Numbered from the stretch's first letter, positions 1 through 9,214 are shown. The stretch is 64,000 nucleotides of DNA from CAG-217 sp963642245 (GCA_963642245.1 CAVIFY010000001.1:1-64000); one strand, 5' to 3'. A program made the numbers and translations. The notes: generated by a model from the letters alone, not told the origin.

Positions 1-153
1 GTGTGGAACATTGCGGATATTTGTAACGGCTTAATGGCATTCCCCAACCTGATCGCCCTGTTCGCCCTGTCTGGGGTGGTGGGCAAGGAGACGAAAGCCT
101 ATTTTGCCGAAAAACGCCACGACTTAAAAGCCATGGCGCAGGATAAAAAATAA
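1..153 (+). CDS. Sodium:alanine symporter (AGCS) family protein, C-terminal end only
   Basis: This is the last 50 codons of a gene that begins before the window. The visible residues include DICNGLMAFPNLIALFALSG, the final transmembrane helix typical of the alanine or glycine:cation symporter family. A short hydrophilic tail (VGKETKAYFAEKRHD...) follows. The family moves small neutral amino acids with sodium across the cytoplasmic membrane. A terminator follows directly, so the gene is separate from the sugar-uptake operon downstream. The substrate cannot be told from this fragment. Confidence 0.75.
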   Translation: MWNIADICNGLMAFPNLIALFALSGVVGKETKAYFAEKRHDLKAMAQDKK

Positions 154-172
154 TCAAAATCATAGGATTTTC

Positions 173-216
173 AGCGACTGTGATCGGCTTTGCCGGTTGC
201 AGTCGCTTTTCTTTTT
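173..216 (+). terminator. Rho-independent terminator after the symporter gene
   Basis: An 8-bp stem (agcgactg at 173-180 with cagtcgct at 200-207) is followed by a T-rich run. It closes the upstream symporter transcript before the ABC importer operon. Confidence 0.75.
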
Positions 217-275
217 GTATATCGGTTGACGGGCGGCACACACTATAAACAACAAAGCGAACGGAGGTTCTTAGA

Positions 276-1661
276 ATGAAAAAGTATAAAAAATGGCTTT
301 CTTTGCTGCTGTGCGGGGCGCTGCTGCTGTCTACCGGCGGGCTGTTTGCCGCCTGTGGCAAGCAGACGGACGATGGCACCACCAACGCTACGGACGCGGC
401 CAAGAGCCAGGTGACCCTGCGCTACCTGAACTTTAAGCCGGAGGTGGCCGGGGTGTATGAAAAGATCGCCAAGGCCTACAAGGAAGAGACCGGCGTGAAT
501 GTGATCGTAGAGACGGCGGCCAATAACCAGTACGAGTCTACCTTGACGGCCAAGATGGCCACATCGGAGGCGCCCACATTATTTCAGATCAACGGCCCCA
601 AGGGCTATGCCAACTGGGCGTCCTACTGCGCCGATCTGTCCGATACCAAGCTGTACGAGCACTTGACGGACAAATCCCTGGCGGTCACCAGCGACGGCAA
701 GGTGTACGGTATTCCCTATGTGGTAGAGGGCTACGGGATCATCTATAACGAGGCGATCACGGACAAGTATTTTGCCCTGAAGGATCGGGATAGCAAGTAC
801 AAGTCTATGGACGAGGTGCGCTCCTTTGCGGCGCTGAAGTCTGTGGCGGACGATATGCAAAAGCACAAGACGGAGCTGGGAATTGGGGGCGTGTTTGCCG
901 CTACTTCACTGAAAAGCGGCGAGGACTGGCGCTGGCAGACCCACCTGATGAATGTGCCTGTCTACTATGAATTTAAGCAGAACAAGGTGGACCTGTCTAC
1001 GGACGCCACCAAGGAGATCACTTTCTCCTTTGGCGAGAATTTTAAGAACATTTTTGACCTGTATTTAACAGACAGCACGGTGGAGGCCAAAAAGTGCGGC
1101 ACCAAGACGGTGACGGACTCTATGGCGGAGTTCGCGCTGGAAAAGTGCGCTATGGTGCAAAACGGCAACTGGGCCTGGGAGCAGATCTCCGGGGTCACCG
1201 GCAACAAGGTACAGGCGGATAAGATCAAGTTTCTGCCTATTTATATCGGTGCGGACGGCGAGGAAAATCAGGGCCTGTGCGTGGGCACGGAGAACTTCTA
1301 TGCCATCAACGCCAAGGCAACGGAGGAGCAGCAAAAGGCGGCAGCCGATTTTATTTACTGGCTGTATTCCTCCGACACAGGCAAAAAATTTGTAACGGAC
1401 GAACTGGGATTTATTGCGCCCTTTGACACTTTCTCCGCAGAAGATGTGCCGGAGGACCCGCTGGCGGTGCAGGTGCAGCTTTGGATGAACAAGCAGGGCG
1501 TTTACAGCATTCCCTGGGACTTTACCGTGTTCCCGTCCCAGACCTTTAAGCAGCACTTTGGTTCTGCGCTGCTGGGCTATGCCCAGGGCAGCAAGACCTG
1601 GGCACAGGTGCAGGAGAGCACCGTGGCGGACTGGAAAAGCGAAGCGGCCGCCTCAGCCTAA
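276..1661 (+). CDS. ABC transporter sugar-binding lipoprotein (family 1, maltodextrin type)
   Basis: The 461-residue protein starts with a basic-hydrophobic signal peptide ending in the lipobox LFAAC. Cys27 is the predicted lipidated residue, so the mature protein should sit on the outer face of the membrane and capture sugar for the importer. The rest has the layout of family 1 extracellular solute-binding proteins. An AGGAGG-like ribosome site (cggagg, 262-267) precedes the ATG. Two permeases, an ATPase, 4-alpha-glucanotransferase and glycogen phosphorylase follow on the same strand with short gaps, which argues for maltodextrin or related alpha-glucans as substrate. That substrate is inferred from context only. 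Confidence 0.85.
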   Translation: MKKYKKWLSLLLCGALLLSTGGLFAACGKQTDDGTTNATDAAKSQVTLRYLNFKPEVAGVYEKIAKAYKEETGVNVIVETAANNQYESTLTAKMATSEAPTLFQINGPKGYANWASYCADLSDTKLYEHLTDKSLAVTSDGKVYGIPYVVEGYGIIYNEAITDKYFALKDRDSKYKSMDEVRSFAALKSVADDMQKHKTELGIGGVFAATSLKSGEDWRWQTHLMNVPVYYEFKQNKVDLSTDATKEITFSFGENFKNIFDLYLTDSTVEAKKCGTKTVTDSMAEFALEKCAMVQNGNWAWEQISGVTGNKVQADKIKFLPIYIGADGEENQGLCVGTENFYAINAKATEEQQKAAADFIYWLYSSDTGKKFVTDELGFIAPFDTFSAEDVPEDPLAVQVQLWMNKQGVYSIPWDFTVFPSQTFKQHFGSALLGYAQGSKTWAQVQESTVADWKSEAAASA

Positions 1662-1673
1662 AGGAACGACGGT

Positions 1674-2522
1674 ATGCAGAAAAATCTAAAGAAATACGGC
1701 TGGCTGTTTTTACTGCCCACGGCGGTGGCCTTTCTCTTTGCCTTTGCGGCGCCCTTTGTGCTGGGGGTGGGACTTTCCTTTACCCGGTTCCAGACGGTGA
1801 CGGACGCCGCCTGGGTGGGGCTGCAAAACTATGTGCAGGCCTTTACGGCAGACAGCGGCTTTCTCCATGCCCTGTGGTTTACGGCGCTGTTCTCCGGGGT
1901 GAGTATCGTTACGGTGAATGTGTTTGCCTTTGCCCTGGCACTGCTGCTCACCCGGGGGCTGCGGGGCACCAATTTCTTTCGCGGCGTGTTCTTTATGCCC
2001 AATCTCATCGGCGGGATCGTGCTGGGGTATATTTGGAATTTGCTTATCAACGGCGTGCTGGCCTGGGCCGGGGTGGATATCACCTATAAGGCCGCCTACG
2101 GCTTTTGGGGGCTGGTGGCGCTGACCAACTGGCAGCTGATCGGCTATATGATGGTAATTTATATTGCGGCGCTGCAAAATGTGCCGGACGATCTTTTGGA
2201 GGCGGCGGCTATTGACGGCGCCTCCCGGGCGCAGACCCTGTTTCGCATCAAATTGCCGCTGGTGATGCCCTCGGTGACCATTTGCACTTTCCTGACCCTC
2301 ACCAACACCTTTAAGATGTTTGACCAAAACCTGGCGCTCACCGGCGGTGCCCCGGAGCAAAAGACGGAGCTGCTGGCGCTGAATATTTATAACACCTTTT
2401 ACGGCCGCAGCGGCTGGCAGGGGGTGGGCCAGGCCAAGGCGGTGGTGTTCTTTATCATCGTGGCGCTGTTGGCCTTTTTGCAGCTGCGCATTACCGGACG
2501 GCGGGAGGCCCACGGCGTATGA
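1674..2522 (+). CDS. ABC sugar transporter permease, MalF type
   Basis: This 282-residue integral membrane protein has six or so hydrophobic segments. It carries the EAA loop that contacts the ATPase (LLEAAAIDGASRAQTLF, with Glu near residue 176). It is the first of two permeases of a CUT1-type carbohydrate importer. It begins 12 bases after the binding-protein gene, and its stop overlaps the start of the next permease by four bases (ATGA), so translational coupling is likely. The MalF label reflects gene order and family. Confidence 0.88.
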   Translation: MQKNLKKYGWLFLLPTAVAFLFAFAAPFVLGVGLSFTRFQTVTDAAWVGLQNYVQAFTADSGFLHALWFTALFSGVSIVTVNVFAFALALLLTRGLRGTNFFRGVFFMPNLIGGIVLGYIWNLLINGVLAWAGVDITYKAAYGFWGLVALTNWQLIGYMMVIYIAALQNVPDDLLEAAAIDGASRAQTLFRIKLPLVMPSVTICTFLTLTNTFKMFDQNLALTGGAPEQKTELLALNIYNTFYGRSGWQGVGQAKAVVFFIIVALLAFLQLRITGRREAHGV

Positions 2523-3367
2523 GAAAAAAACAAAAGCAAAAAGCGCCCCAAAGCGCCGCAGAAACGCTCCTGCTGGTGCTGCTGGCGGCACTGACTTTGG
2601 TGCCTCTTTTTTTGGTGGTGCAAAACTCCTTTAAGTCTCGGTTTTATATCTCCGGCGACCCCTTTGCGCTGCCCAATAAAGAGACCTTTGTGGCGCTGGA
2701 AAACTATATCAGCGGCCTGTCTGCCGGGGGATTTTTTGCCGCCTTTGGCCGGTCGCTGCTGATCACCGTGGTGTCTGTGGGGCTGATCGTTCTTTGCACC
2801 TCGATGGCCGCCTGGTATCTGATGCGGGTGCGCACGGCGCTGACTAAGGGTATGTACTACCTGTTTGTCTTTAGTATGATCGTGCCGTTTCAAATGGTGA
2901 TGTACACCATGACCTATTTGGTGGGGCGGGCAAAGCTGAATACCGTACTGGGTATGCCGTTTATTTATCTCGGCTTTGGCGCCGGGCTGTCGGTATTTAT
3001 GCTGTGCGGCTTTATCCGCAGCATTCCGGGAGAATTGGAGGAGGCGGCCACCATTGACGGCTGCAACCCGGTACAGACTTTCTTTTTGGTGGTGCTGCCG
3101 CTGCTAAAGCCCACGGCGGTGACGGTGGCAATCCTGAACACCATGTGGATCTGGAACGACTATCTGCTGCCGTACCTGGTGCTGGGCACGGAGAAAAAGA
3201 CGGTGCCGGTGGCCATTCAAATTGCCATGCAGGGCGCCTACGGCTCCACGGATTACGGCGGGCTGATGGCCATGCTGGTGCTGGCTATGATCCCCATTGT
3301 GGTGTTTTATCTGTTTTGCCAAAAATATATTATCAAAGGCGTGGTAGCCGGTGCGGTCAAGGGCTAA
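2519..3367 (+). CDS. ABC sugar transporter permease, MalG type
   Basis: The second permease of the importer is 282 residues long. It has an N-terminal basic stretch (MRKKQKQK), a first membrane segment and an EAA loop (GELEEAATIDGCNPVQTF, Glu near 174). The sequence IWNDYLLPYLVL near residue 211 is characteristic of MalG/LacG permeases. It overlaps the preceding gene by four bases and pairs with that protein to form the membrane channel. Confidence 0.88.
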   Translation: MRKKQKQKAPQSAAETLLLVLLAALTLVPLFLVVQNSFKSRFYISGDPFALPNKETFVALENYISGLSAGGFFAAFGRSLLITVVSVGLIVLCTSMAAWYLMRVRTALTKGMYYLFVFSMIVPFQMVMYTMTYLVGRAKLNTVLGMPFIYLGFGAGLSVFMLCGFIRSIPGELEEAATIDGCNPVQTFFLVVLPLLKPTAVTVAILNTMWIWNDYLLPYLVLGTEKKTVPVAIQIAMQGAYGSTDYGGLMAMLVLAMIPIVVFYLFCQKYIIKGVVAGAVKG

Positions 3368-3396
3368 ACGGCAGCTGCGGAAAGGAGTGTGCCCGG

Positions 3397-4509
3397 GTGG
3401 CGTCTATCTCGCTTGAGCATATTAAAAAAACATATGAGGACGGGGTGACCGTTATACCGGACTTGAATTTGGAAATTCAGGATCGGGAATTTCTGATTTT
3501 AGTGGGGCCGTCCGGCTGCGGCAAGTCTACCACCCTGCGTATGATCGCCGGGTTGGAGGACATCAGCGGCGGCACCTTAAAGATCGGTGATCGGGTAGTG
3601 AACGACCTGCCGCCCAAGGAGCGGGACATTGCCATGGTGTTCCAAAGTTACGCGCTGTATCCACACATGACGGTGTACAAGAATATGGCCTTTGGCCTGC
3701 AACTGCGGCGAGTGCCAAAGGCGGAGATTGACCGCAAGGTGCGGGCGGCCGCACAGGCGCTGGAACTGACCGATTATCTTGATCGGCGGCCCCGTGCTCT
3801 GTCCGGCGGGCAGCGGCAGCGGGTGGCGCTGGGCCGTGCCATGGTGCGGGACCCGGCGGTGTTTTTGCTGGACGAGCCGCTCTCTAACCTGGACGCCAAG
3901 CTGCGCACGGAAATGCGCGCCCGCATTGCAGAGCTGCACCGGGAGCTGGGCACCACCTTTGTGTATGTGACCCATGACCAAACGGAGGCCATGACCATGG
4001 CGGACCGGATCGTGGTCATGCTGGACGGCAAGATCCAGCAGGCGGACACACCGGCGCAGCTGTACGCCCACCCTTGCAATGTGTTTGTGGCCGGGTTTAT
4101 CGGTACGCCGCCGATGAACATACTGCCCGGTCACTTGGTGCGCCGGGGGAGCGCCCTTGCATTGCAGGTGCTGGGTACGGAGGTGGCTTTGCCCCATCGA
4201 CTGCAAAGCCATACCGGGCTGCCGGAATATGTGGACCGGGATGTGCTTTTGGGTCTGCGGGCGGAGGATCTGTCTACGGACCCGGCACGGCTGAATATAG
4301 CGGCCCCTGCGGCCTTTCGGGTGCAGGTGGAGATGGCGGAGCGTATGGGGGCGGAGACCTATTTGTACGCAGATCTGCAAGGGCGGCGGGTGATCGCCCG
4401 GGTGCCCGGTACCATCTCACTCCAAAAGGACGACCAAACGGTGCTGTACCCCAATATGGAGGCGCTCCATTTGTTTGACCCGGAAACGGAGGATTGTATC
4501 TGTGACTGA
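3397..4509 (+). CDS. ABC transporter ATP-binding protein, MsmX/UgpC family
   Basis: The GTG at 3397 is the likely start. It lies about 8 bases after AAAGGAG, and the family N-terminus VASISLEHIKKTYEDG begins there, although the frame is open further upstream. The 370-residue product has Walker A GPSGCGKST at residues 37-45, the signature LSGGQRQRVALGRAM, Walker B VFLLDEPLSNLDAKL and the switch histidine in VYVTHDQTEAMT. A C-terminal TOBE-like regulatory region follows. It should energise the CUT1 importer encoded just upstream. MsmX-type ATPases often serve several importers, so it may not be exclusive to this one. Confidence 0.88.
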   Translation: MASISLEHIKKTYEDGVTVIPDLNLEIQDREFLILVGPSGCGKSTTLRMIAGLEDISGGTLKIGDRVVNDLPPKERDIAMVFQSYALYPHMTVYKNMAFGLQLRRVPKAEIDRKVRAAAQALELTDYLDRRPRALSGGQRQRVALGRAMVRDPAVFLLDEPLSNLDAKLRTEMRARIAELHRELGTTFVYVTHDQTEAMTMADRIVVMLDGKIQQADTPAQLYAHPCNVFVAGFIGTPPMNILPGHLVRRGSALALQVLGTEVALPHRLQSHTGLPEYVDRDVLLGLRAEDLSTDPARLNIAAPAAFRVQVEMAERMGAETYLYADLQGRRVIARVPGTISLQKDDQTVLYPNMEALHLFDPETEDCICD

Positions 4510-5998
4510 CCGCTTGTTGGAGCGGCGGGGCGCCGGGGTGCTGCTGCCGCTGTTTTCTCTGCCCGGGCCATATGGGATCGGCACGATGGGTGCGGCGGCT
4601 TATCGCTTTGTGGACGATCTGGTGTCTGCCGGTCAGCGGTACTGGCAGCTGCTGCCCCTGTGCCCAGCAGGGCGGGGGAATTCACCGTACCAAAGCCCCG
4701 GCAGCTTTGCAGGCGACGCATTGTATATTGACCCGCAGCTGCTGGTGGAAAGCGGGTATTTGCAGCCATCGGATTTGGATTTGTTGCCCTGCGGTCGCGA
4801 TGACCGGGTGGATTATCCGGTTGTGCGCCGAGGGCGCAAAGAACTGTTTGACCGGCTGTTTGACCGTTTTGTGCGCCATATACCGGCGGATTTTGATCGC
4901 TTTTGCCAAAGTCAGGCCGATTGGCTGGAAAATTACGCTCTGTTTTGTGCCCTTAGCGAGCGCTTTGGAGAGCGGTTTTATCTGTGGCCGTCGCCTTTGC
5001 GCAGTCGTGACCCGTCTGCCTTGGAGCGCACGGCAGCGCAGATGGAGCAGCGGGTCTTGTACCATAAAATGCTGCAATATTTTTTGGACAGTCAGTGGCG
5101 GGCGCTGCGGGCTTATGCCAATGCCCGGGGCGTGTACCTGATCGGCGATCTGCCCATTTATGTGGCGCCGTGCAGCGCCGATGTGTGGGCGGCGCCGGAG
5201 CTGTTTATGCTCTCGCCCTTCGGTGCGCCGTCTCGGCTGGCCGGGTGCCCGCCGGACGCTTTTTCGCCCAGCGGTCAGCTGTGGGGCAACCCGGTGTATA
5301 ACTGGAGCGCCCACGCTCGCACAGAGTACCGCTGGTGGGTGGCGCGGCTGCGGCGAGCCTTGCACTGGTTTGACGCGCTGCGGCTGGACCATTTTCGGGG
5401 CTTTGCCGCTTATTATTCCGTGCCCGCCGGGGCCGGGGACGCCCGGGGCGGCTGCTGGCTGCCGGGGCCGGGGTTGTCGCTGTTTTCGGCGCTCCATCGG
5501 GCGCTGGGAGATGTGCCCCTGCTGGCGGAGGATCTGGGCTTTTTGGACGATACGGTGCGGGCGCTGCTCTCTGACTGCGGCTTTCCCGGTATGCAGGTGC
5601 TGCAATTTGACTTTGACTCCCGGGACAGCAGCAGCGCGGCGGTTTGCAAGCCCAATACGGTGATCTACACCGGCACCCACGATAATGATACGCTGCTGGG
5701 CTGGTGCACCACCGCCCCGCGGCAAGACATATGCCGGGCCTGTGCCGCCTACGGTGTGCGCTATCCCAATCGGTTGCCGCGGCAGATGATGCTTGCGGCT
5801 CTGCAAAGCCCGGCCAATACCTGTATTTTGACGGTACAGGACTTGCTGGGACTGGGCAGCAGTGCCCGTATCAATATTCCGTCAACAGTGGGCGCCCACA
5901 ACTGGAGTTGGCGTATGCGCCCCGGTGCCCTGACCCCGGGCATTTTGGCGAATTTATATACCGAGACTTGCGCCGCAGATCGGGCGGCAAAGGAGTAA
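4502..5998 (+). CDS. malQ: 4-alpha-glucanotransferase (amylomaltase, GH77)
   Basis: The protein transfers alpha-1,4-glucan segments between maltodextrins, making longer chains for phosphorylase and releasing glucose. I place the start at GTG 4502, which overlaps the end of the ATPase gene and has CGGAGG about 9 bases upstream. This gives 498 residues, the usual bacterial MalQ length. GH77 signatures are visible: PYQSPGSFAGD near the N-terminus, ALRLDHFRGF with the nucleophile Asp (about 296), LLAEDLGFL with the acid/base Glu (about 342), and TGTHDNDTLLGW. Its place between the importer and glycogen phosphorylase fits cytosolic maltodextrin processing. Confidence 0.92.
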   Translation: MTDRLLERRGAGVLLPLFSLPGPYGIGTMGAAAYRFVDDLVSAGQRYWQLLPLCPAGRGNSPYQSPGSFAGDALYIDPQLLVESGYLQPSDLDLLPCGRDDRVDYPVVRRGRKELFDRLFDRFVRHIPADFDRFCQSQADWLENYALFCALSERFGERFYLWPSPLRSRDPSALERTAAQMEQRVLYHKMLQYFLDSQWRALRAYANARGVYLIGDLPIYVAPCSADVWAAPELFMLSPFGAPSRLAGCPPDAFSPSGQLWGNPVYNWSAHARTEYRWWVARLRRALHWFDALRLDHFRGFAAYYSVPAGAGDARGGCWLPGPGLSLFSALHRALGDVPLLAEDLGFLDDTVRALLSDCGFPGMQVLQFDFDSRDSSSAAVCKPNTVIYTGTHDNDTLLGWCTTAPRQDICRACAAYGVRYPNRLPRQMMLAALQSPANTCILTVQDLLGLGSSARINIPSTVGAHNWSWRMRPGALTPGILANLYTETCAADRAAKE

Positions 5999-6001
5999 TT
6001 T

Positions 6002-8383
6002 ATGCCGGATATGAAAGAGAATTTGGAACTGCTGGCTCGCAGTTTGTACCGTCGCCCGGTGGCGGAACTGACCCGGGAACAGCTGCACGCGGTGGTGGCG
6101 CGCTCTGTGCTGGCACGGCTGCAACCGGCCTGGCAAGGGTCGTTACAGGCGCACCGTGCCGGGCGGCGGGCGTATTATTTTTCTGCCGAATATCTGCTGG
6201 GCAAGGCGGTGTACAACAACCTGCTTTGCACCGGCCTGACCGGTGAGGTGGAGGCGGCGCTTACCGCCTGTGGGCGCAAGCTCGACCAGCTGGACTGCGT
6301 GCCGGATCCGCCCCTGGGCAACGGCGGTTTGGGACGGCTGGCAGCCTGCTTTTTGGACAGCGGCGCCACGCTGAATTTGCCTCTGGACGGCTACGGTCTG
6401 CGCTACCGGTGCGGGCTGTTTCGCCAGCAGATCCGGGACGGCTTTCAGGTGGAAACGGTGGAGGACGACTTGCAATACGGCGATCCTTGGAGCGTGTGCT
6501 GGCGGGCAGACGCGGTCACGGTAGAATTTGCTGATTTCGCCGTGCAGGCGGTGCCCTATGACTTGCCCATCCCCGGTTACGGAACGGCCCATATTTCCAC
6601 CCTGCGATTGTGGGAGAGCGTGCCTGTAGAGCCGTTTGATTTTGACGCGTTTAACCGCCAGGATTACGGTGCGGCAGTGGCGGCGCGCACCGCGGCGGAG
6701 AACCTGACCCGGGTGCTGTACCCCAATGACACAAAGGCGGACGGCAAGCGGCTGCGGCTGCGACAGCAGTATTTCCTGTGCAGCGCGTCCTTACAAGACC
6801 TGCTGCGTCGGTATTTGCGCACCCCCGGCTCCGCGCCGGAGAAGTTGGGCGCCGCGGTGGTGATCCAGCTGAACGACACCCACCCGGTGCTGGCCATTCC
6901 GGAGCTGATCCGTCTGCTGCTCAAGCAGGGCTTGACTCTGGAGAAGGCGCTGGATATTGCCCGGGATGTGTTCCGCTACACCAACCACACGGTGATGCCG
7001 GAGGCCATGGAAAGCTGGGACCTGGCGCTCCTGGCGTCGGAACTGCCGGTGATCGCCCGCCTGCTGTGCCAACTGGACGATCTGTTTTGCGCCGAAATGC
7101 AGGCGCTGGGCGCAGAGGAGCAGCTGTGGCACCGGGTGCGCCCGCTGCGGGACGGCCGCATTTATATGGCGGACCTGGCCTGCTGGGTGTGCCGCTATGT
7201 GAACGGTGTGGCGGCTTTGCACACGGAGATTTTGCGCCGCCGAGTGCTGCGGGATTGGGCGCAGCTGTACCCGGATAAAATTTTGAACCGCACCAACGGC
7301 ATTACCCAGCGGCGGTTTTTGGCGCTGTGCAATCCGTCCCTGTCTGCGCTGCTGACCCACCGGCTGGGCAGCAAAAACTGGATCACCAACTTGTCCCAGC
7401 TGGAGAAGTTGAAGCCCTATGCAGACAACGGCGAGGTGCTGGCGGCCTTTTGCGACACCAAGAAAGAAAATAAGCGCCGCCTGGCCCGGTGGCTGGAGGG
7501 GCAGGGGCTGCACTATGACCCGGCGCGTATGCTGGATGTGCAGATCAAGCGCCTGCACGAGTATAAGCGCCAGCTGCTGGGCTGCCTGGGTATCTTGGCG
7601 CTGGCTTTTCAGATCGAGCAGGGGGAGATCACGGAATTTGCCCCCACCACATTTCTGTTTGCCGCCAAGGCAGCGCCCGGTTACGCCCGCGCCAAGGCCA
7701 TCATTAAGCTGATCCACGCAGTAGGGGAGTATGTGGCCCGGTCGCCAAAGGCAGCGCCGCTTTTGCAGGTGCTGTTTGTGCCGGATTACAGCGTAACGGC
7801 GGCAGAGTGGATTATTCCGGCAGCGGATGTGTCCGAGCAAATTTCCACCGCCGGTACAGAAGCCTCCGGCACCGGGAATATGAAGTTGATGCTCAACGGC
7901 GCAGTGACTCTGGGCACTTATGACGGCGCCAATGTGGAGATCGTGGCGGCCGCCGGAGAAGAGAATAATTATATTTTCGGTGCTCGGGTAGAGGATCTGG
8001 ACGCCCTGCGCCGGGGCTATGACCCAAAGGCTTTGTATCGCAGCGATCCGCTGCTGCGGCAGTGCCTGGACGCGTTGACAGACGGCACCTTGTCCGACGG
8101 CGGCACCGGCTGTTTTGCGGATCTGAAACGCAGTCTTTTGGAGCCGGAGGCGGACGGCGTGGCAGACCGGTACTATGTGCTGGGTGACTTCCAGTCCTAT
8201 GTGCACGCTAAGCTGCAAGTGAACGGCGATTATCTGCGATCGCCTACGGCCTTTGCCCGCAAATGCTGGCTGAATGTGTGCAGCGCCGGCGTCTTTTCGG
8301 CAGATCGCACCATTGGGGAGTATGCCGACGGCATTTGGCAGATCGACCCGGTGGAATTGCCGGAATACGCGGAAAATGCGTAA
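6002..8383 (+). CDS. glgP: Glycogen/starch/alpha-glucan phosphorylase (GT35)
   Basis: The 793-residue enzyme uses phosphate to cleave terminal glucose from alpha-1,4-glucans, giving glucose 1-phosphate. It carries the pyridoxal-phosphate site EASGTGNMKLMLNG with the Schiff-base Lys near residue 628. Other family blocks are YFSAEYLLGKAVYNNL, GNGGLGRLAACFLDS and DVQIKRLHEYKRQLL. It is slightly shorter than the common 800-840 residues but complete, and starts three bases after malQ behind AAAGGAG. As the last gene of the importer operon it would deliver phosphorylated glucose to glycolysis without spending ATP. Confidence 0.95.
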   Translation: MPDMKENLELLARSLYRRPVAELTREQLHAVVARSVLARLQPAWQGSLQAHRAGRRAYYFSAEYLLGKAVYNNLLCTGLTGEVEAALTACGRKLDQLDCVPDPPLGNGGLGRLAACFLDSGATLNLPLDGYGLRYRCGLFRQQIRDGFQVETVEDDLQYGDPWSVCWRADAVTVEFADFAVQAVPYDLPIPGYGTAHISTLRLWESVPVEPFDFDAFNRQDYGAAVAARTAAENLTRVLYPNDTKADGKRLRLRQQYFLCSASLQDLLRRYLRTPGSAPEKLGAAVVIQLNDTHPVLAIPELIRLLLKQGLTLEKALDIARDVFRYTNHTVMPEAMESWDLALLASELPVIARLLCQLDDLFCAEMQALGAEEQLWHRVRPLRDGRIYMADLACWVCRYVNGVAALHTEILRRRVLRDWAQLYPDKILNRTNGITQRRFLALCNPSLSALLTHRLGSKNWITNLSQLEKLKPYADNGEVLAAFCDTKKENKRRLARWLEGQGLHYDPARMLDVQIKRLHEYKRQLLGCLGILALAFQIEQGEITEFAPTTFLFAAKAAPGYARAKAIIKLIHAVGEYVARSPKAAPLLQVLFVPDYSVTAAEWIIPAADVSEQISTAGTEASGTGNMKLMLNGAVTLGTYDGANVEIVAAAGEENNYIFGARVEDLDALRRGYDPKALYRSDPLLRQCLDALTDGTLSDGGTGCFADLKRSLLEPEADGVADRYYVLGDFQSYVHAKLQVNGDYLRSPTAFARKCWLNVCSAGVFSADRTIGEYADGIWQIDPVELPEYAENA

Positions 8384-8388
8384 AAAAG

Positions 8389-8422
8389 AAAAAGACTTGA
8401 ACGGCTGTTCAAGTCTTTTTTG
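8389..8422. terminator. Bidirectional terminator between glgP and the convergent gene
   Basis: A perfect 11-bp stem (8392-8402 with 8407-8417) has a 4-base loop, with A-rich bases before and T-rich bases after. It can stop both the plus-strand maltodextrin operon and the minus-strand gene ending at 8426. Confidence 0.88.
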
Positions 8423-8425
8423 CGT

Positions 8426-9037
8426 TTATTTTTGCAGATCGAGGAGCACCGCGCCGCCTTTTGGTGTGTAAGGCGTGTGCCACAGGTGGGTCAGGGGGAA
8501 CCATTGCCGCTCCCCGTAAGTGGCGGTTTGCACCTGCATATCTTCGCCGCTGCCCCGGCACCCGGTGAGCAAAAACCAGTGCCAGTTAAAGTCTTTCAGC
8601 GCCGGTTTGTCCGTGCGCAGCAGCAAAAAGGGCACCGGTATGTTGGCACTAAGCTGCCGGGCGATGGCAGCGGCGGCTGTTTCTATGGGTGTGTCCGCCT
8701 GGTCCATACCGGTCAGGGTCACGCGGTGCTGGCCCCGGTCTTGCAGATAGGCGGAAAAGCCGTCGATCCACAGCTGCGTGGTGTTGATCCCTTGCAGTCG
8801 CGGGTGCAGATACGGTTTCATTATTTTTGTGAATTTGGCATAATCCGCCCGGCTGATCTGCGCCGGATTCCCGGGATACAGTGCCGCAAATGCGTGGTGC
8901 AGCGCCAGGTCAATGCACAGGTCGCAGGCGGTGAGTGCACCGCAGCCGCCCATGCGCATCAGCGGGTCCCGCAGCCGGTCCTGGTTGCCGCCGTACTCGC
9001 CGTCTATGTAAAAGTGTGCGGTCTCTATGGTGTCCAC
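8426..9037 (-). CDS. Hypothetical protein with a papain-like Cys/His pattern
   Basis: I do not recognise a named function. The start is taken as GTG at 9037, preceded by AAGGAGGT at 7-base spacing, and gives 203 residues. The N-terminus reads HFYIDGEYGGNQDRLRDP followed by MGGCGALTACDLCIDLA. The C-terminal half has FNWHWFLLTGCRGSG, then a short beta-rich stretch. A Cys in GGCGA near the start of a helix plus a later His before a hydrophobic strand is the layout of papain-fold peptidases and their relatives (C39-like, BtrH-like). There is no signal peptide or membrane segment, so it is probably cytosolic. It is a single gene, convergent to glgP and divergent from the polysaccharide cluster. 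The fold is inference. Confidence 0.6.
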   Translation of the reverse strand: MDTIETAHFYIDGEYGGNQDRLRDPLMRMGGCGALTACDLCIDLALHHAFAALYPGNPAQISRADYAKFTKIMKPYLHPRLQGINTTQLWIDGFSAYLQDRGQHRVTLTGMDQADTPIETAAAAIARQLSANIPVPFLLLRTDKPALKDFNWHWFLLTGCRGSGEDMQVQTATYGERQWFPLTHLWHTPYTPKGGAVLLDLQK

Positions 9038-9128
9038 AGCGCGCACCTCCTTGCCCCATAGTGTAGCACATTGCGCTCCGCCTTGCAATGCCGCAGGGCA
9101 GGGTAATAGACAATCTTTTTGCCGTGTG

Positions 9129-9157
9129 TTGACGAATATCTCTATTTATATTATAAT
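9129..9157 (+). promoter_or_regulatory. Sigma-A promoter of the polysaccharide cluster
   Basis: TTGACG (9129-9134) and TATAAT (9152-9157) are separated by exactly 17 bases in an AT-rich patch. It is the best-matching promoter in the window. Transcription would start near 9164, about 50 bases before the aldolase gene. No other equally strong promoter was seen inside the 18-gene cluster. Confidence 0.8.
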
Positions 9158-9214
9158 AAAGCGTGTATAACATTTGTCCGGCCCTGTCGCCGACAATAAC
9201 TTGGTGGTGAAAAG

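Noticed and set aside
226..249. TTGACG and TATAAA before the sugar-binding lipoprotein gene
   Set aside because: The spacer is only 12 bases, far from the 16-18 needed for sigma-A. The real promoter of this operon was not identified.
6791..8218. Long open frame (475 codons) on the strand opposite glgP
   Set aside because: It lies wholly under a well-supported phosphorylase gene, has no ribosome site, and its translation is rich in His, Gln and Arg, as expected from antisense reading of GC-rich codons. The same applies to long frames opposite dnaE, malQ and lacZ.
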